47,043 nucleotides of DNA from the NCBI GenBank assembly GCA_030726725.1, contig JANRDC010000006.1:72405-119447 (forward strand), written 5' to 3'. Below, piece by piece: positions 1-10,400 of the stretch. Every line of letters begins with the position of its first letter. Position 1 is the stretch's first letter. The notes under the pieces are model-generated. The model was not told where the DNA came from. It was given only the letters and a program-made list of their open reading frames with translations, and searched no databases. The stretch is from Flavobacteriaceae bacterium. GTDB taxonomy: Bacteria > Bacteroidota > Bacteroidia > Flavobacteriales > Flavobacteriaceae. A program made the position numbers and the translations under genes.

Positions 1-358
1 AGTTTTGACTCAGTTTTAGAAAAGCGTGAACGGCAGCAAGATTCATGTCTACCTCATTGCTTTGGGGCTTGGGAATCGAAGTCAGGTCCTTTAACTGACC
101 TGCTAAATCGGCGTATTGATCTGGATAAGCCTGTTGCATGATCGAATAGGCAGCCACAGTCGGATACACGTATATTCTAGAAGCTACCGGTGGAGAAAAA
201 ATATCATGTACGATGACATCGGTCAGCGTTTGCATGGCCTCGCTGAACAACTTGGGATCTTTTAGGTGTTCTTGATAGGCTGTGTTTTTTTCGCATGACG
301 TAAAGGCGATCAATATGGCGGCCAATAAAACGCCAGATTTTTTAAAAAATGTGTTCAT
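1..358 (-). CDS. Vanadium-dependent haloperoxidase/PAP2-type lipoprotein (N-terminal part only)
   Basis: This gene runs off the window at base 1, so only about 119 N-terminal codons are visible. The start ATG lies 2 bases after the stop of the upstream VCBS gene (TAATCATG junction), so it is the last visible gene of that operon. The N-terminus is a lipoprotein signal (hydrophobic stretch then a Cys at about residue 26, in FTSCEKN). The following stretch, with DIFSPPVASRIYVYP near residues 52-66, resembles the N-terminal helical part of Bacteroidota vanadium-dependent haloperoxidase/PAP2 proteins. The catalytic phosphatase-like residues are beyond the edge, so activity cannot be judged. The family assignment rests on recall of that motif and is fairly but not fully secure. 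Confidence 0.7.
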   Translation of the reverse strand, partial: MNTFFKKSGVLLAAILIAFTSCEKNTAYQEHLKDPKLFSEAMQTLTDVIVHDIFSPPVASRIYVYPTVAAYSIMQQAYPDQYADLAGQLKDLTSIPKPQSNEVDMNLAAVHAFLKLSQN

Positions 359-360
359 GA

Positions 361-3300
361 TTATTTCTTTTTATTCAACATTATAGCTTGTTGGTTATTG
401 CGTACGACCAAGAACCTGCCTTGGCCCAGTGGCACCACTTTTCTCGCTTCTGAAAATAGGGGTAATGGAAGATTTTGGTGGGATTTAAATCCTTGTTCGC
501 CAAATTCACTCAAGATGCCCCCTGCTTGGGCTTTGTTGATACCAAGTTCGGTGACATAACCGCTGTAATTACCCACATACCAAATTTGCCCTGGGCTTTC
601 CGGATCGACCGCGAAATCTTGAATACTGCTTCTCTGGGCTATTTTGGGTAAAGGAACGCCCACAAAACCTGAGGCGCCTTGGTTGAGGTAGGCCATGGAG
701 CGCAATTCTCTCACTTGTTTGGTCTCTAAGACTTCTTTTTTACCGGTAAGCCCTGAGATGTCCTTGGCTTTAGTAAACGATTTGTAATCGGTAAATGTCT
801 TTTTTAAAGGAGGGAGTTGTCCTGTGATTTTGTCCTTGGAGGCAAAGGGAACCTGCCGGTCTTTCATCCAGTAAAAGATGATGGGGTCCACTTGCTGATT
901 TTCGTCATAGTCATCCAGGAATAGAGAGATGGGTTTTTGTTCAGATGCTTCCCATTTCATGTTTAATCCAGCATTGCCCACTAGCAAATCTAATTGTCCA
1001 TCTCCATCTAGATCAGTTGTAGTGATACAGTTCCAAAATCCATCGGTCTTGTCCAATCCTAAAGCAGCGGTTTCATCTTTAAAGGTTCCGTCCCCTTGGT
1101 TCATCCATACGGTAACGGGCATCCAATCTCCCACAACAATCAGGTCTAACCAACCGTCGGCATTGAGGTCTGCAAACTCGCTGTCGGTCACCATCCCTAG
1201 ACGCTTTCTCTCGATGAGTTCAAAGTTGAATTCCTGGGTGTTTTTCAAAAGCGCGCTGTAGGGCGATAGACCATAACCTTTCGGAATAGAACGCGATCCC
1301 AAATACATGTCGGGATACCCATCATTGTTAAAATCAGCGACCGATATGCTTCCGCTGTTGCTGTTGGGAAGTCCTGCTTGGAAGCGGATAAAGTCACCTT
1401 TGCCATTGCTCAGATACAGTCGATCCAGCATTTGAATATCGCCCTCTGGGTTGTCGTTACCCCCACTCATCACATAGAGGTCCAGGTCGCCATCTTTATC
1501 AAAGTCAATGGCTGCAGCGTCTACATCCTCATGTATGGCATCACTGATAAATGCTTTTACTTCTTGGTATTTCCAACTGCCATCGGTTTGTTGTAGGTAA
1601 TAGCCGGGAATTTGGTTTTTACCCCCGCCAATGTATAGGTCTTTTAGGCCGTCACTGTTGAAATCCTCATAGACCACAGCAGGACCCTCAATCGATAGTC
1701 TTTCTGGCATCAGACCTTCGTTTTCATAGTCGAAATAGGTGTTTTCGGCGTGTTGATAGTTGAATAAGGATACTTCCAAGTCAGCCATAGCGATCGCTTG
1801 AGGCTGTGTAGCTTTAGCGATAGCCCCCTCTTTTTCCTCGATGAGGTGGTATTGGTCAGCGTTCAGGTTTTTATACACCTTAGGAGTTCTGCCTACCCAT
1901 TCAACAACGACGGAGTCAATTTTTGCTTGATCTCCCAACCCAAAATGAACAATAGGGGTAGAGGAGGATTGAAATCCGCGGGCATTGGCCTGTGACTTTT
2001 GCCAGACACCACCTTCAGCGTATACGGAAACTCTACTGCCCATGGTGGTCCGGTCAGATTTGAGGTCTAAGCCTACCCAGTGTTTTGAGCCGGGACTAAC
2101 ATTGCGCAAAATACTGGCTTTTTGGTTGATGTTGTTCACAATCAGGTCAAGCCGTCCATCTCGATCTAGGTCGGCATAGGCTGCCCCGTTGGAATAGGTT
2201 TCTTCCATGCCTGCTTCCTTGGTGAGTCTCTTAAATTCCAATCCGCCTTGGTGCTCAAAGATCACATTGCTGATTTTCAAGGTCGGCATTTCCCCAATTA
2301 ATTTTTGGGCGATCTCTTTCTGTTGGTCCTGGTTGTAGGCCGCAAAATCCACATTGCTCAAGTAATTGATGTAGTCCAAGTCATTGGGCCTGTTTAAGAT
2401 GCCGTTGGAGATAAATATATCGGTGTTTCCATCGTTGTTGTAGTCCTGGAGCAGCACCGACCAACTCCAGTCAGTCGCATGTGTTCTAGTCATCAAGGCC
2501 ACATCGGCAAATCCCTGGTTATTCTGATTGATCTGCAAGTGATTTCTTGAGTATTGTGGACCAAATCCAAAAGTTTCTTTGATTTGAGACACTTTATCCG
2601 CGTCTTCACCCCCTGATTTAAGGAAGATTTCTGGATCATCGGGCATCATATCCAAGCTCATCAAGTCTGTTCTCCCATCTCCATCGATGTCCGCCGCATC
2701 TACCCCCATGGTAAAGCGAGAGCTGTGGGCCAAATAGTCCCCTTGTGCTTGTCTAAATGTTTTGTCTTGGTTGTTGAGGTACAGATAATCGTTTTCGTGA
2801 AAATCGTTGCCCACATAGATATCGTCCCAACCATCCCCGTTTAGATCTCCCGTGTGCAGCCCAAGGCCATAGCCTAATGCACTGCTCAGAATCCCGGCTT
2901 TTTGGGTGACATCTACAAAGCTAAGCACGCCAGTTTCCCAAGTATTTTCCAGTAGTTTATCTCCAGCTGACGGATCAATTTCATTTCTTTTATCCGCAGT
3001 TCCATAGCTGTAGGGCGTGTGGACAGAGTGGTTCATCAGGTAAACATCTAAGTCCCCGTCTTGGTCGTAATCAAAAAATGAAGCCTGGGTCCCAAATCCT
3101 GCTAGGGCCAATCCTACTTCTTCAGAGGCCTCTCTAAATTTCATACCCCCCGTATTGAGATACAATAAATGATGACCGGTTAAATTTTTGTACCCGCTGA
3201 CTTGGGTAACCATGATATCCAATAGGCCATCGTTGTTGATGTCTGCCATCACCACCCCATTGGACCAATCTCCTGATTGAATGATCCCTGCTTTTTCCGT

Positions 3301-3606
3301 GACGTCCTCAAAGGTAAAATCACCTAGATTTTTGTAGAGCTTATTGGGTACCTGATTCCCTGTAAAGAACAAGTCGTCTAATCCATCTCCATCCAAGTCT
3401 CCTGCTGCTACACCGCCACCATTGTTGAAATACAAGTATTCAATCATGTTTAAGGGGCCATTGGGGTCTAGGTCGTTTGAAAAATCGACACCGGTTTCTT
3501 GGGCTGACAAAGCGTCAAATTTGATACCTGCATCTGTTGCCTCTTTGTCTTTGCACGCGGTGGCCAAAAACAATGCGCTAAGCGCCAAAGTCCATTTATT
3601 ATTCAT
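361..3606 (-). CDS. FG-GAP/VCBS repeat lipoprotein with ASPIC/UnbV domain (paralog 1)
   Basis: A large secreted lipoprotein of about 1,081 residues. The frame is open to 3636, but the ATG at 3606 is preferred because it gives MNNKWTLALSALFLATAC, a clean lipoprotein signal, and overlaps the upstream stop by 8 bases. Two blocks of Asp-rich, calcium-binding-like FG-GAP motifs (DLDGDGLDD, DINNDGLLD, DYDQDGDLD) are separated by an ASPIC/UnbV-like segment around residues 515-590 (ARGFQSSSTPIVHFGLG, then VVVEWVG). Such repeats normally fold as beta-propellers that bind ligands or partners. No catalytic motif was recognised. It is homologous to the next two VCBS genes upstream but is the most divergent of the three. 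Location is probably the outer membrane or cell surface, downstream of SusC/SusD. The biological role is unknown. Confidence 0.93.
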   Translation of the reverse strand: MNNKWTLALSALFLATACKDKEATDAGIKFDALSAQETGVDFSNDLDPNGPLNMIEYLYFNNGGGVAAGDLDGDGLDDLFFTGNQVPNKLYKNLGDFTFEDVTEKAGIIQSGDWSNGVVMADINNDGLLDIMVTQVSGYKNLTGHHLLYLNTGGMKFREASEEVGLALAGFGTQASFFDYDQDGDLDVYLMNHSVHTPYSYGTADKRNEIDPSAGDKLLENTWETGVLSFVDVTQKAGILSSALGYGLGLHTGDLNGDGWDDIYVGNDFHENDYLYLNNQDKTFRQAQGDYLAHSSRFTMGVDAADIDGDGRTDLMSLDMMPDDPEIFLKSGGEDADKVSQIKETFGFGPQYSRNHLQINQNNQGFADVALMTRTHATDWSWSVLLQDYNNDGNTDIFISNGILNRPNDLDYINYLSNVDFAAYNQDQQKEIAQKLIGEMPTLKISNVIFEHQGGLEFKRLTKEAGMEETYSNGAAYADLDRDGRLDLIVNNINQKASILRNVSPGSKHWVGLDLKSDRTTMGSRVSVYAEGGVWQKSQANARGFQSSSTPIVHFGLGDQAKIDSVVVEWVGRTPKVYKNLNADQYHLIEEKEGAIAKATQPQAIAMADLEVSLFNYQHAENTYFDYENEGLMPERLSIEGPAVVYEDFNSDGLKDLYIGGGKNQIPGYYLQQTDGSWKYQEVKAFISDAIHEDVDAAAIDFDKDGDLDLYVMSGGNDNPEGDIQMLDRLYLSNGKGDFIRFQAGLPNSNSGSISVADFNNDGYPDMYLGSRSIPKGYGLSPYSALLKNTQEFNFELIERKRLGMVTDSEFADLNADGWLDLIVVGDWMPVTVWMNQGDGTFKDETAALGLDKTDGFWNCITTTDLDGDGQLDLLVGNAGLNMKWEASEQKPISLFLDDYDENQQVDPIIFYWMKDRQVPFASKDKITGQLPPLKKTFTDYKSFTKAKDISGLTGKKEVLETKQVRELRSMAYLNQGASGFVGVPLPKIAQRSSIQDFAVDPESPGQIWYVGNYSGYVTELGINKAQAGGILSEFGEQGFKSHQNLPLPLFSEARKVVPLGQGRFLVVRNNQQAIMLNKKK

Positions 3607-6600
3607 TTCCGTAGGTGTATATGGCCAGTGAGTCACTGTTTCTCGCGGCGATTAGCATGTTCTTGTAGGTGAGCATCGATCTGATTTCTCCCTTAATCTT
3701 TAATCCGTGTCCTGGTTTGGGCAATAACCATTGGCCATTATCTTGAACCAGCCATTGGGCATAGCTTGCGTCATAGCGCCCTACCTCAGGCTTTACCCGA
3801 AATAGGTTTCCACCAAATGCCAAATCTAGGTCTCCATCTCCATCAAAGTCTGCGGCACAAATCGCATAAACCGGACTGATTTGAACTGCTTTTGGCAGTT
3901 TTACAGCGTTGAATTCCAGTTTTCTTTGGTTGATCAGCACCGTGGTTTCGAGGTCATTAGCCAAAATGTGCTGCGCTTTTTCTGAGCCTTGAGGGCCGAG
4001 TATTTGTTCGATATCGGCTGTTTTGAAGGAAGCGTAGTCCGGAAATAGTTTCTTGAGCGGCTTCATTTGATCGATCAAATTGTGGCGTAGGTTGTACGGG
4101 TAGTATTTGCCATCAGGGCGTTGGAAAGTCATGATGGGATCCAAGTCTCCGTTGTCATCAAAGTCCCCATAGGTCAACCTGATGGGGCGTTCTTGAGTGG
4201 CTTTAAAGAAGCTGTTGGTGCCGTGGTTACCCAGAGCTAAATCTACTAACCCATCTCCATTGAGGTCCTGGGCCAATACCGTGTTCCACCAACCCTTTTT
4301 CTGAGCGAGTGGGTGATCCTTTTGACGTGTCAATTGTTTTGTGTCGTTGATAAAAAGCTCCACGCCCATAAATTCACCCACGACCACTAAGTCAAGATCA
4401 CCATCGCCATCTAGATCTGTCCATGCAGCATCAGTGATCATGCCTAATTGGCTCAGTTCTGGCGCCCAAGTATCAGTTTTGTCAACAAAATGACCTTTTC
4501 CATCTGAAAAGAGCAAGTGACCTGAACCAGGAACCCCATAAGCGCCATTGATGCAACGTTCACCGACAAAAAGGTCTGATTTGCCGTCTCCATCGATATC
4601 TCCTGCGCGCACGGTACCTGTGTTGAAATAAACGCTTTGCGTGGGCAATACAGATTTGGACAAGGCAAAGGATCCTCGCCCATCGTTGAGAAATAGTTGA
4701 TCCCCTAATTCTGAGGAAAAAGGGGAGAATTCAACACCCCCTTGACCAAAATATACATCTAGATCACCATCGCTGTCCACATCGATCAGCGCTACAGCTA
4801 CTGTTTCTGAGTTTTTGTTCTCTTCAAAACTAAACCATGGCTTTGGCTCAAACCCCGAAGAAGTACCGGCAAATACTTGGCTAGGCAGGCCTTTAGCTCC
4901 TGGAATCAACAAATCCTCAAAACCATCCCCGTTGAGGTCACCCAAAGCGAGTTTAGGGCCGGGGGTGCTCATCATATGGTGCATCAAGCGATCTTTGTTA
5001 AAGTCGATGTAGTTATTCTCTTGATGCACGTACTCCGGTACCTCTGTCAAAGGGGCAAATACTTGCTTTTCGCTCGGTTTCGTCGATGCATTCGACACAC
5101 CCTCACTCATGTCTAAAACGAGCATTTGATCTACAGCCACCTCTTTGAGTAGGGTGTGGGTTCCGTTGGGCCATTGTACATCAACAGTTACTTTTTGTAC
5201 CCCAGGCAGTCCTATGTGTGGCCGAGTATCCATACTGGATTGAAATCCGCGTACAGGCTGCTGCGCCACACTGTAAGAGGCGTTTCCATCGTGTACGGTG
5301 ATTTGGGTGCCCACAGCCAGTGTGTTTTGCCCCATTCCTTTTAATGAAAACTGAAGAAAGTGTCCTTTCTGCTGATCTACGGCCTTGTTTTGGTAGACAA
5401 ATAAGGGCATATTCACATTGTTCACCACCAAATCGAGGTCTCCATCGTTGTCCAAGTCGCCATAGGCAGAACCATTGGAGAATCCTGGAGTGTCTAGCCC
5501 TAGTGAAGCATCGTTTTCAAATGTCCAGTCTCCTCGGTTGGCAAATGCTTTGTTAGCAATGGGATTCGAGGGAATGATATTGACCAACTCCGCGTAGTTG
5601 ACTCCATCCCCGGACACCATGGATTCAATCACCTCGTTGGAGGAAACGTATTGCAGATAATCTTGATCGGTGAGGTCTTTGTAGATACCATTGGCCACAA
5701 ATAAGTCCTTATTGCCATCGAGGTTCATGTCAAAAAGCAAGGCACCCCAACTCCAGTCAGTAGCTGAGACTCCAGCCATTCTACCTATTTCACTGAACGT
5801 GCCATCCCCGTTATTTCTCTGTAATGTATTTCTGGTGTATTGATGGTAGTAGCCATTTTTGGTGTTGTAGGTGTATTTATCCCAGTCCTCAAAAGTGGTC
5901 ACAGACTTAAGTCGCTCGTATTCGCCTGGCAGCATCTCAGTGACAAAAATATCGGCATTGCCGTCATTATCCACATCGGCCATATCCGCTCCCATCGAAG
6001 CACCGCTTATCGATTGTATGGACTCAGTCAACACTTCTTTAAACGTACCGTTCTGTTGGTTCACATACAGGTAGTCCCGCTCAAAAAAATCATTGGAAAC
6101 GTAGATGTCTTCCCATCCGTCGTTGTTTACATCACCCACGGTAACGCCTAATCCAAATCCAATAACGCTTCCATAGACACCCGCTTGTTCACTGATATCG
6201 ACGAATTTTCCTCCTCTGTTTTCCAATAGTTTATCTCCGCCCAATTCATCGCGTTTGGGTCGCTCGTTCCTGCGCAAATCAAAACTTCCAATAGCTTGGT
6301 ATGAATTGTTGAGCAAATAGACATCCAAATCGCCGTCTTTGTCAAAGTCAAAAAACGAGGCGTGGGTGGAAAAGCCTTGATCAGCGAGCCCATATGCTTC
6401 AGCCTCTTCGCTGAACGTACCGTCTTTTTGGTTGATGAACAACTCGTTCTGTTTGTTGTCTCCGGATACATCTCCTGAATTGCACACATAAATATCCAAC
6501 CATCCATCTGCGTTGATATCCACCATACTCACCCCGGTAGACCAAGCCCTGGTTCCAGCTACACCAGCGCTATCGGTGATGTTTTCAAACTGCCAATCTC

Positions 6601-6874
6601 CCTTGTTTAGAAATAGTTGGTTGGGCTTCTGGTTGGCCGTCAGGTATACATCTAGCAATCCATCGTTATTTACGTCGCCCAGCGAAACACCGCCTCCGTT
6701 GTAAAAATTGCGGTAGGTATACACATTAAACTCTTTGGAGAATCCGAGTTCATTGCTGAATTCCATCCCGATATCCGAAGGTTCCATCGCTTCAAAAAGC
6801 AGGGACTCTTTTTGGCACCCATTTAGGGCAAAAATCAAAAGTGTTATTGCAGAGAAAGCCCACTTGTTATTCAT
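3599..6874 (-). CDS. FG-GAP/VCBS repeat lipoprotein with ASPIC/UnbV domain (paralog 2)
   Basis: A 1,091-residue secreted lipoprotein. The N-terminus MNNKWAFSAITLLIFALNGC carries a lipobox with Cys at residue 20. It has the same layout as its neighbours: N-terminal FG-GAP propeller motifs (DVNNDGLLD, DINADGWLD, DFDKDGDLD), an ASPIC/UnbV-like segment near residues 525-600 (VRGFQSSMDTRPHIGLPG, then VQWPNG), a second FG-GAP block (DLNGDGFED, DVDSDGDLD, DLDGDGDLD) and a C-terminal DFDGDGDLD motif. Both ends overlap neighbours by 8 bases through an ATGAATAA sequence, so translation is probably coupled. It is closest to the third paralog, sharing an N-terminal YTYRNFYNG motif. Structural Ca2+ binding is a family expectation. 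The ligand is not known. Confidence 0.94.
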   Translation of the reverse strand: MNNKWAFSAITLLIFALNGCQKESLLFEAMEPSDIGMEFSNELGFSKEFNVYTYRNFYNGGGVSLGDVNNDGLLDVYLTANQKPNQLFLNKGDWQFENITDSAGVAGTRAWSTGVSMVDINADGWLDIYVCNSGDVSGDNKQNELFINQKDGTFSEEAEAYGLADQGFSTHASFFDFDKDGDLDVYLLNNSYQAIGSFDLRRNERPKRDELGGDKLLENRGGKFVDISEQAGVYGSVIGFGLGVTVGDVNNDGWEDIYVSNDFFERDYLYVNQQNGTFKEVLTESIQSISGASMGADMADVDNDGNADIFVTEMLPGEYERLKSVTTFEDWDKYTYNTKNGYYHQYTRNTLQRNNGDGTFSEIGRMAGVSATDWSWGALLFDMNLDGNKDLFVANGIYKDLTDQDYLQYVSSNEVIESMVSGDGVNYAELVNIIPSNPIANKAFANRGDWTFENDASLGLDTPGFSNGSAYGDLDNDGDLDLVVNNVNMPLFVYQNKAVDQQKGHFLQFSLKGMGQNTLAVGTQITVHDGNASYSVAQQPVRGFQSSMDTRPHIGLPGVQKVTVDVQWPNGTHTLLKEVAVDQMLVLDMSEGVSNASTKPSEKQVFAPLTEVPEYVHQENNYIDFNKDRLMHHMMSTPGPKLALGDLNGDGFEDLLIPGAKGLPSQVFAGTSSGFEPKPWFSFEENKNSETVAVALIDVDSDGDLDVYFGQGGVEFSPFSSELGDQLFLNDGRGSFALSKSVLPTQSVYFNTGTVRAGDIDGDGKSDLFVGERCINGAYGVPGSGHLLFSDGKGHFVDKTDTWAPELSQLGMITDAAWTDLDGDGDLDLVVVGEFMGVELFINDTKQLTRQKDHPLAQKKGWWNTVLAQDLNGDGLVDLALGNHGTNSFFKATQERPIRLTYGDFDDNGDLDPIMTFQRPDGKYYPYNLRHNLIDQMKPLKKLFPDYASFKTADIEQILGPQGSEKAQHILANDLETTVLINQRKLEFNAVKLPKAVQISPVYAICAADFDGDGDLDLAFGGNLFRVKPEVGRYDASYAQWLVQDNGQWLLPKPGHGLKIKGEIRSMLTYKNMLIAARNSDSLAIYTYGNE

Positions 6875-7454
6875 AAATCTCTGGGTATTTGTAGCGCAAG
6901 TCTTCTAGTTTTGCGGTGATTTCTTTTTCATTTTTTGGATAGAGCAGAATTTGTCTGCTGCCATCAATTTTAATCCAAACTTCTCGGTCGAGTTCTTTGA
7001 GATACACAGATTTGAATTCATTGCCAGGGTACCATTTTACCAAGCTGTCCTTGATTTGTGGGATTAATTTTTCAGCGTATAAATCTGTGTTCCATGGGGC
7101 CCATGCTTCGAAATAAAAGCCCATATCCAGTCCTGTCATCAGTTGTTCTGGGGTGAAAATTCCATAGAATTCATAGACAATGGAGGTTTGCCCTTCTTTT
7201 GTTGTCTCAAAAGTGTGCTGTACGGTTTTGTTGTTGGGCCCTTGGGTTACTTTCCCCATTTTATTCAACTCCCAACAACGGTCAAAAAATTGTTTTCTGT
7301 TTTGGCCCACCTTAAATCCGAAATACAAATCTTCGGTAGGGGTAGGGTTTTTTGCCTCAGATTCGACCATTTGCGTGTAATCAGAACGACAACTGCCCAA
7401 CAATAATGAAACAAATAGACCCAATAGTCCTAATATCCTGATATTTCTGTTCAT
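6867..7454 (-). CDS. Lipoprotein of unknown function between VCBS paralogs
   Basis: A 195-residue protein whose N-terminus (ILGLLGLFVSLLLGSC) is a lipoprotein signal with the acylated Cys at about residue 22. The mature part is hydrophilic and mixed alpha/beta in appearance, with no repeats, no membrane segment and no catalytic motif that I recognise. It begins 4 bases inside the end of the upstream VCBS gene (ATGA) and ends 8 bases inside the start of the downstream one, so it is an integral member of this operon. It could be a periplasmic or outer-membrane partner of the VCBS proteins. That is inferred only from position. Confidence 0.85.
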   Translation of the reverse strand: MNRNIRILGLLGLFVSLLLGSCRSDYTQMVESEAKNPTPTEDLYFGFKVGQNRKQFFDRCWELNKMGKVTQGPNNKTVQHTFETTKEGQTSIVYEFYGIFTPEQLMTGLDMGFYFEAWAPWNTDLYAEKLIPQIKDSLVKWYPGNEFKSVYLKELDREVWIKIDGSRQILLYPKNEKEITAKLEDLRYKYPEIYE

Positions 7455-10400
7455 GGTAAAATGCTTAATTTTTTATTGTTTATGCCAAAAATGATGCGTT
7501 TGCCCGCTTTTGTGTCCAGTGGTGAAATAGCGCGAATATTGCCTTTTATCCCCAGAGGGAGGGGCGTTTGATTGAATAAATAACCTTGTTTTCCCCCGGG
7601 AATAGCCCAGCCACTCGAAGCGTCAGAGGCCCCAAATCTAGGTTTTATCAGGTACTGATTTCCGCCAAAAATCAAATCATCAATCCCGTCTTTATTGTGA
7701 TCAGCTAAAGCAATGGCGTTTATGTGTGCGTACTGCAGCTCACCGGGTAGTTTTATTGGTGTTAATTGATCTCCATCAAAACTCCAGGCAGATGTCGACA
7801 CCGAGTTCAGTCTGTAGTTGGTCGATGATTCCATGGCCTCTTGTCCCAGCAATTTCTCCAAAGTCGCCGTGCTGTAATCCGCGTATAACAATCTGTTTTT
7901 TTTGAGGTAGGGAAGTTGCTGGCTCAGCTCATCTTTATCGTGAATCGGATAATCTTGTTCATCGATCTGATAGGTAAATATTTGCTCAGGACGACCGTTT
8001 TGATCAAAATCTGCCACCCACATACCCATACCTACCTGATAAAAACTGTTGGTGCCTACATTTCCTGCGATGAGGTCCTTTATCCCATCACCATTGAGAT
8101 CAGCCAGGTGTAACGCCCCCCACATACCCCGGGTGTTACCCATTCCGAACTGATCGGTGGCTCGTTCAAATTCACCGGCTCTATTCAGGTAAATCTCCAC
8201 ATTCATCCAGTCTCCAGAGGCGATGATATCAGGCCAGCTATCTGCGTTCAGGTCGGTCACAACGGCACTCCGGACCATACCCATATCTTTAAACGCTTCA
8301 CTGGACGAAAGACTAAATCTGCCCAGCCCATCGTTGATCAATAGATAACCCGAGCTCGGTAATCCATAGGTTTCTGTGTCGTATCTACCGGCAATCCACA
8401 AGTCGGGATCGTTGTCAGCGTCGGCATCGAAGCTGATCACAACACCTGTGTTTAACAAAGGTACTTCCTCGATCGCGAAGGCAAATGCTTTAAAGTTCCC
8501 ACGACCGTCGTTGAGATAAAACAGGTCTTTTAACGCACTGTCAAATTTTGAAAATGCTTTCCCACCTGTTCCTACATAAAGGTCTAAATCCCCGTCTCGA
8601 TCGGTGTCTACAAACAACGCCACTACCTCTTCCGCATTTTGTGCTGCTGCAAAAGGTTCAGTACGAACCGTGTAGGTTCCATCCGGCTTACTCAAAACGA
8701 GTTGTCCGCTTTGCTTCTTTCCCCCTCCTAAATACACATCGTCGTATCCATCCCCATTGACATCTCCTACGGCCAATGCCGGCCCTTGGTGACTCACCAT
8801 CTCCGGAAGCAGCTGTTCAAAATTAAAATCAATATATGGACCTTCTTCATGGGCTATTTCCGGAAAAATTTCCTCTTGAAGCACTTGCAGCGTCTCCGTT
8901 TCTGGAATTGCTTGTGTAGGTACTTGATGCTGATCTATATGCAGTAATTGGTTGGCAGTAATGTCTTTTAGCACACTTTTGGTTCTGTTGGGCCAAATCA
9001 CTTCAATACTGTCCACTTTTTTTGCTGCACCGAGTCCAAAGTGCAGTCGGTTTGGGCTCGCACTCATAAATCCTCTTGAGGGGAATTGTTCTCCCATGGA
9101 TTTATTGCCTCCGTAATATACAATAGCCTTGGTACCCACCCCAAAAGTGTTTTTTCCCAGCGCTTTAAAGCTTAATTGTAGGGCATTGGCCTGCTGATCT
9201 GTATTGTTTTTATAGATAAACGGAGGCATGTTTACATTGTTGACCACCAAATCTAGATCACCATCATTATCCAAATCCCCGTAAGCACTTCCATTGCTGA
9301 AAGAGGGTGTTTGCATACCCCAAGTTTCTCGCATATCCTCAAATTCCCAATCCCCTTTGTTGCGATAAACCGCATTGGGGACTGCTTTTGAGGGCATTAG
9401 GTCAATGAGTTTGGTGATCACCTCATCATCCTCTTGAATCATTTGGCGGACCTTCTCTTCGTTGGCCATATAGGCTAAATAATCGCGATCGAGCAGGTCT
9501 TTGTAAATACCGTTGCTGACATATACATCGCGCAGTCCGTCGTTGTCCATGTCAAACAACAACGCTGCCCAACTCCATTCGGTAGCTGACAAACCAGTCA
9601 TCCTGCTGATTTCGGCAAATCCTTGCTGTCCCAAATTCCGCTGTAAAGCATTTCTGGGATATTGTTTGTGGTATCCCTTACTTCCTGCCAAACTAAATTT
9701 GTCCCAGGATTCATAAGTCTGTTTCGTTTTCTGGCGCTCTAAAGTTTCGGGCAACATTTCTGTCACCATCAGATCAGGCAGTAAATCATTGTCTAAGTCA
9801 GCGGCATCTGCGCCCATGGAGCCCATAGACAACGCAGAGAAATATTGGTCGCTTACCTCTTTGAATCCCCCTTGCCCAGTATTGAGGTAGAGATAGTCCT
9901 TTTCAAAAAAATCATTGGAAATAAATAAATCAGGTCGGTGATCCCCGTTAAAGTCTGAAAGTGTAATCCCCAAACCAAATCCTATAGCAGAGGTGTAAAT
10001 TCCCGTTTCTTCGGACACATTCACAAAAAACCCGTCTCGGTTTTCCAAAAGTCGGTTTCCATCAGGATGACTTTTTTCTCTTTGCCCTTCAATAAGGTCA
10101 TAAGCGCCCACTGAGCGAATAGAGTTATTGAGCAAATAGCAATCCAAATCTCCATCCGCGTCATAATCAAAAAACGCTGCTTGAACAGATAAACCCACTA
10201 CATCTAGCCCATAGGCCGCAGATGATTCTTTAAAGGTTAAATCGCCTTGGTTGATAAACAGTTCATTGTTTCTGTTTTGCCCACCTGGCATCCCGGATTT
10301 AGTCACGTAAAGGTCTAGTAATCCATCTCCATTGATATCTGCCCAGGTAGCTCCAGCAGACCAAACTCCGCTACAGGCTACGCCTGCCCGATCAGTGATG

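Noticed and set aside
929-6704. Many plus-strand open frames of 60-120 codons opposite the VCBS genes
   Set aside because: They are antisense shadows of Asp/Asn/Gly-rich repeats, with no start context, no family motif and no operon logic.
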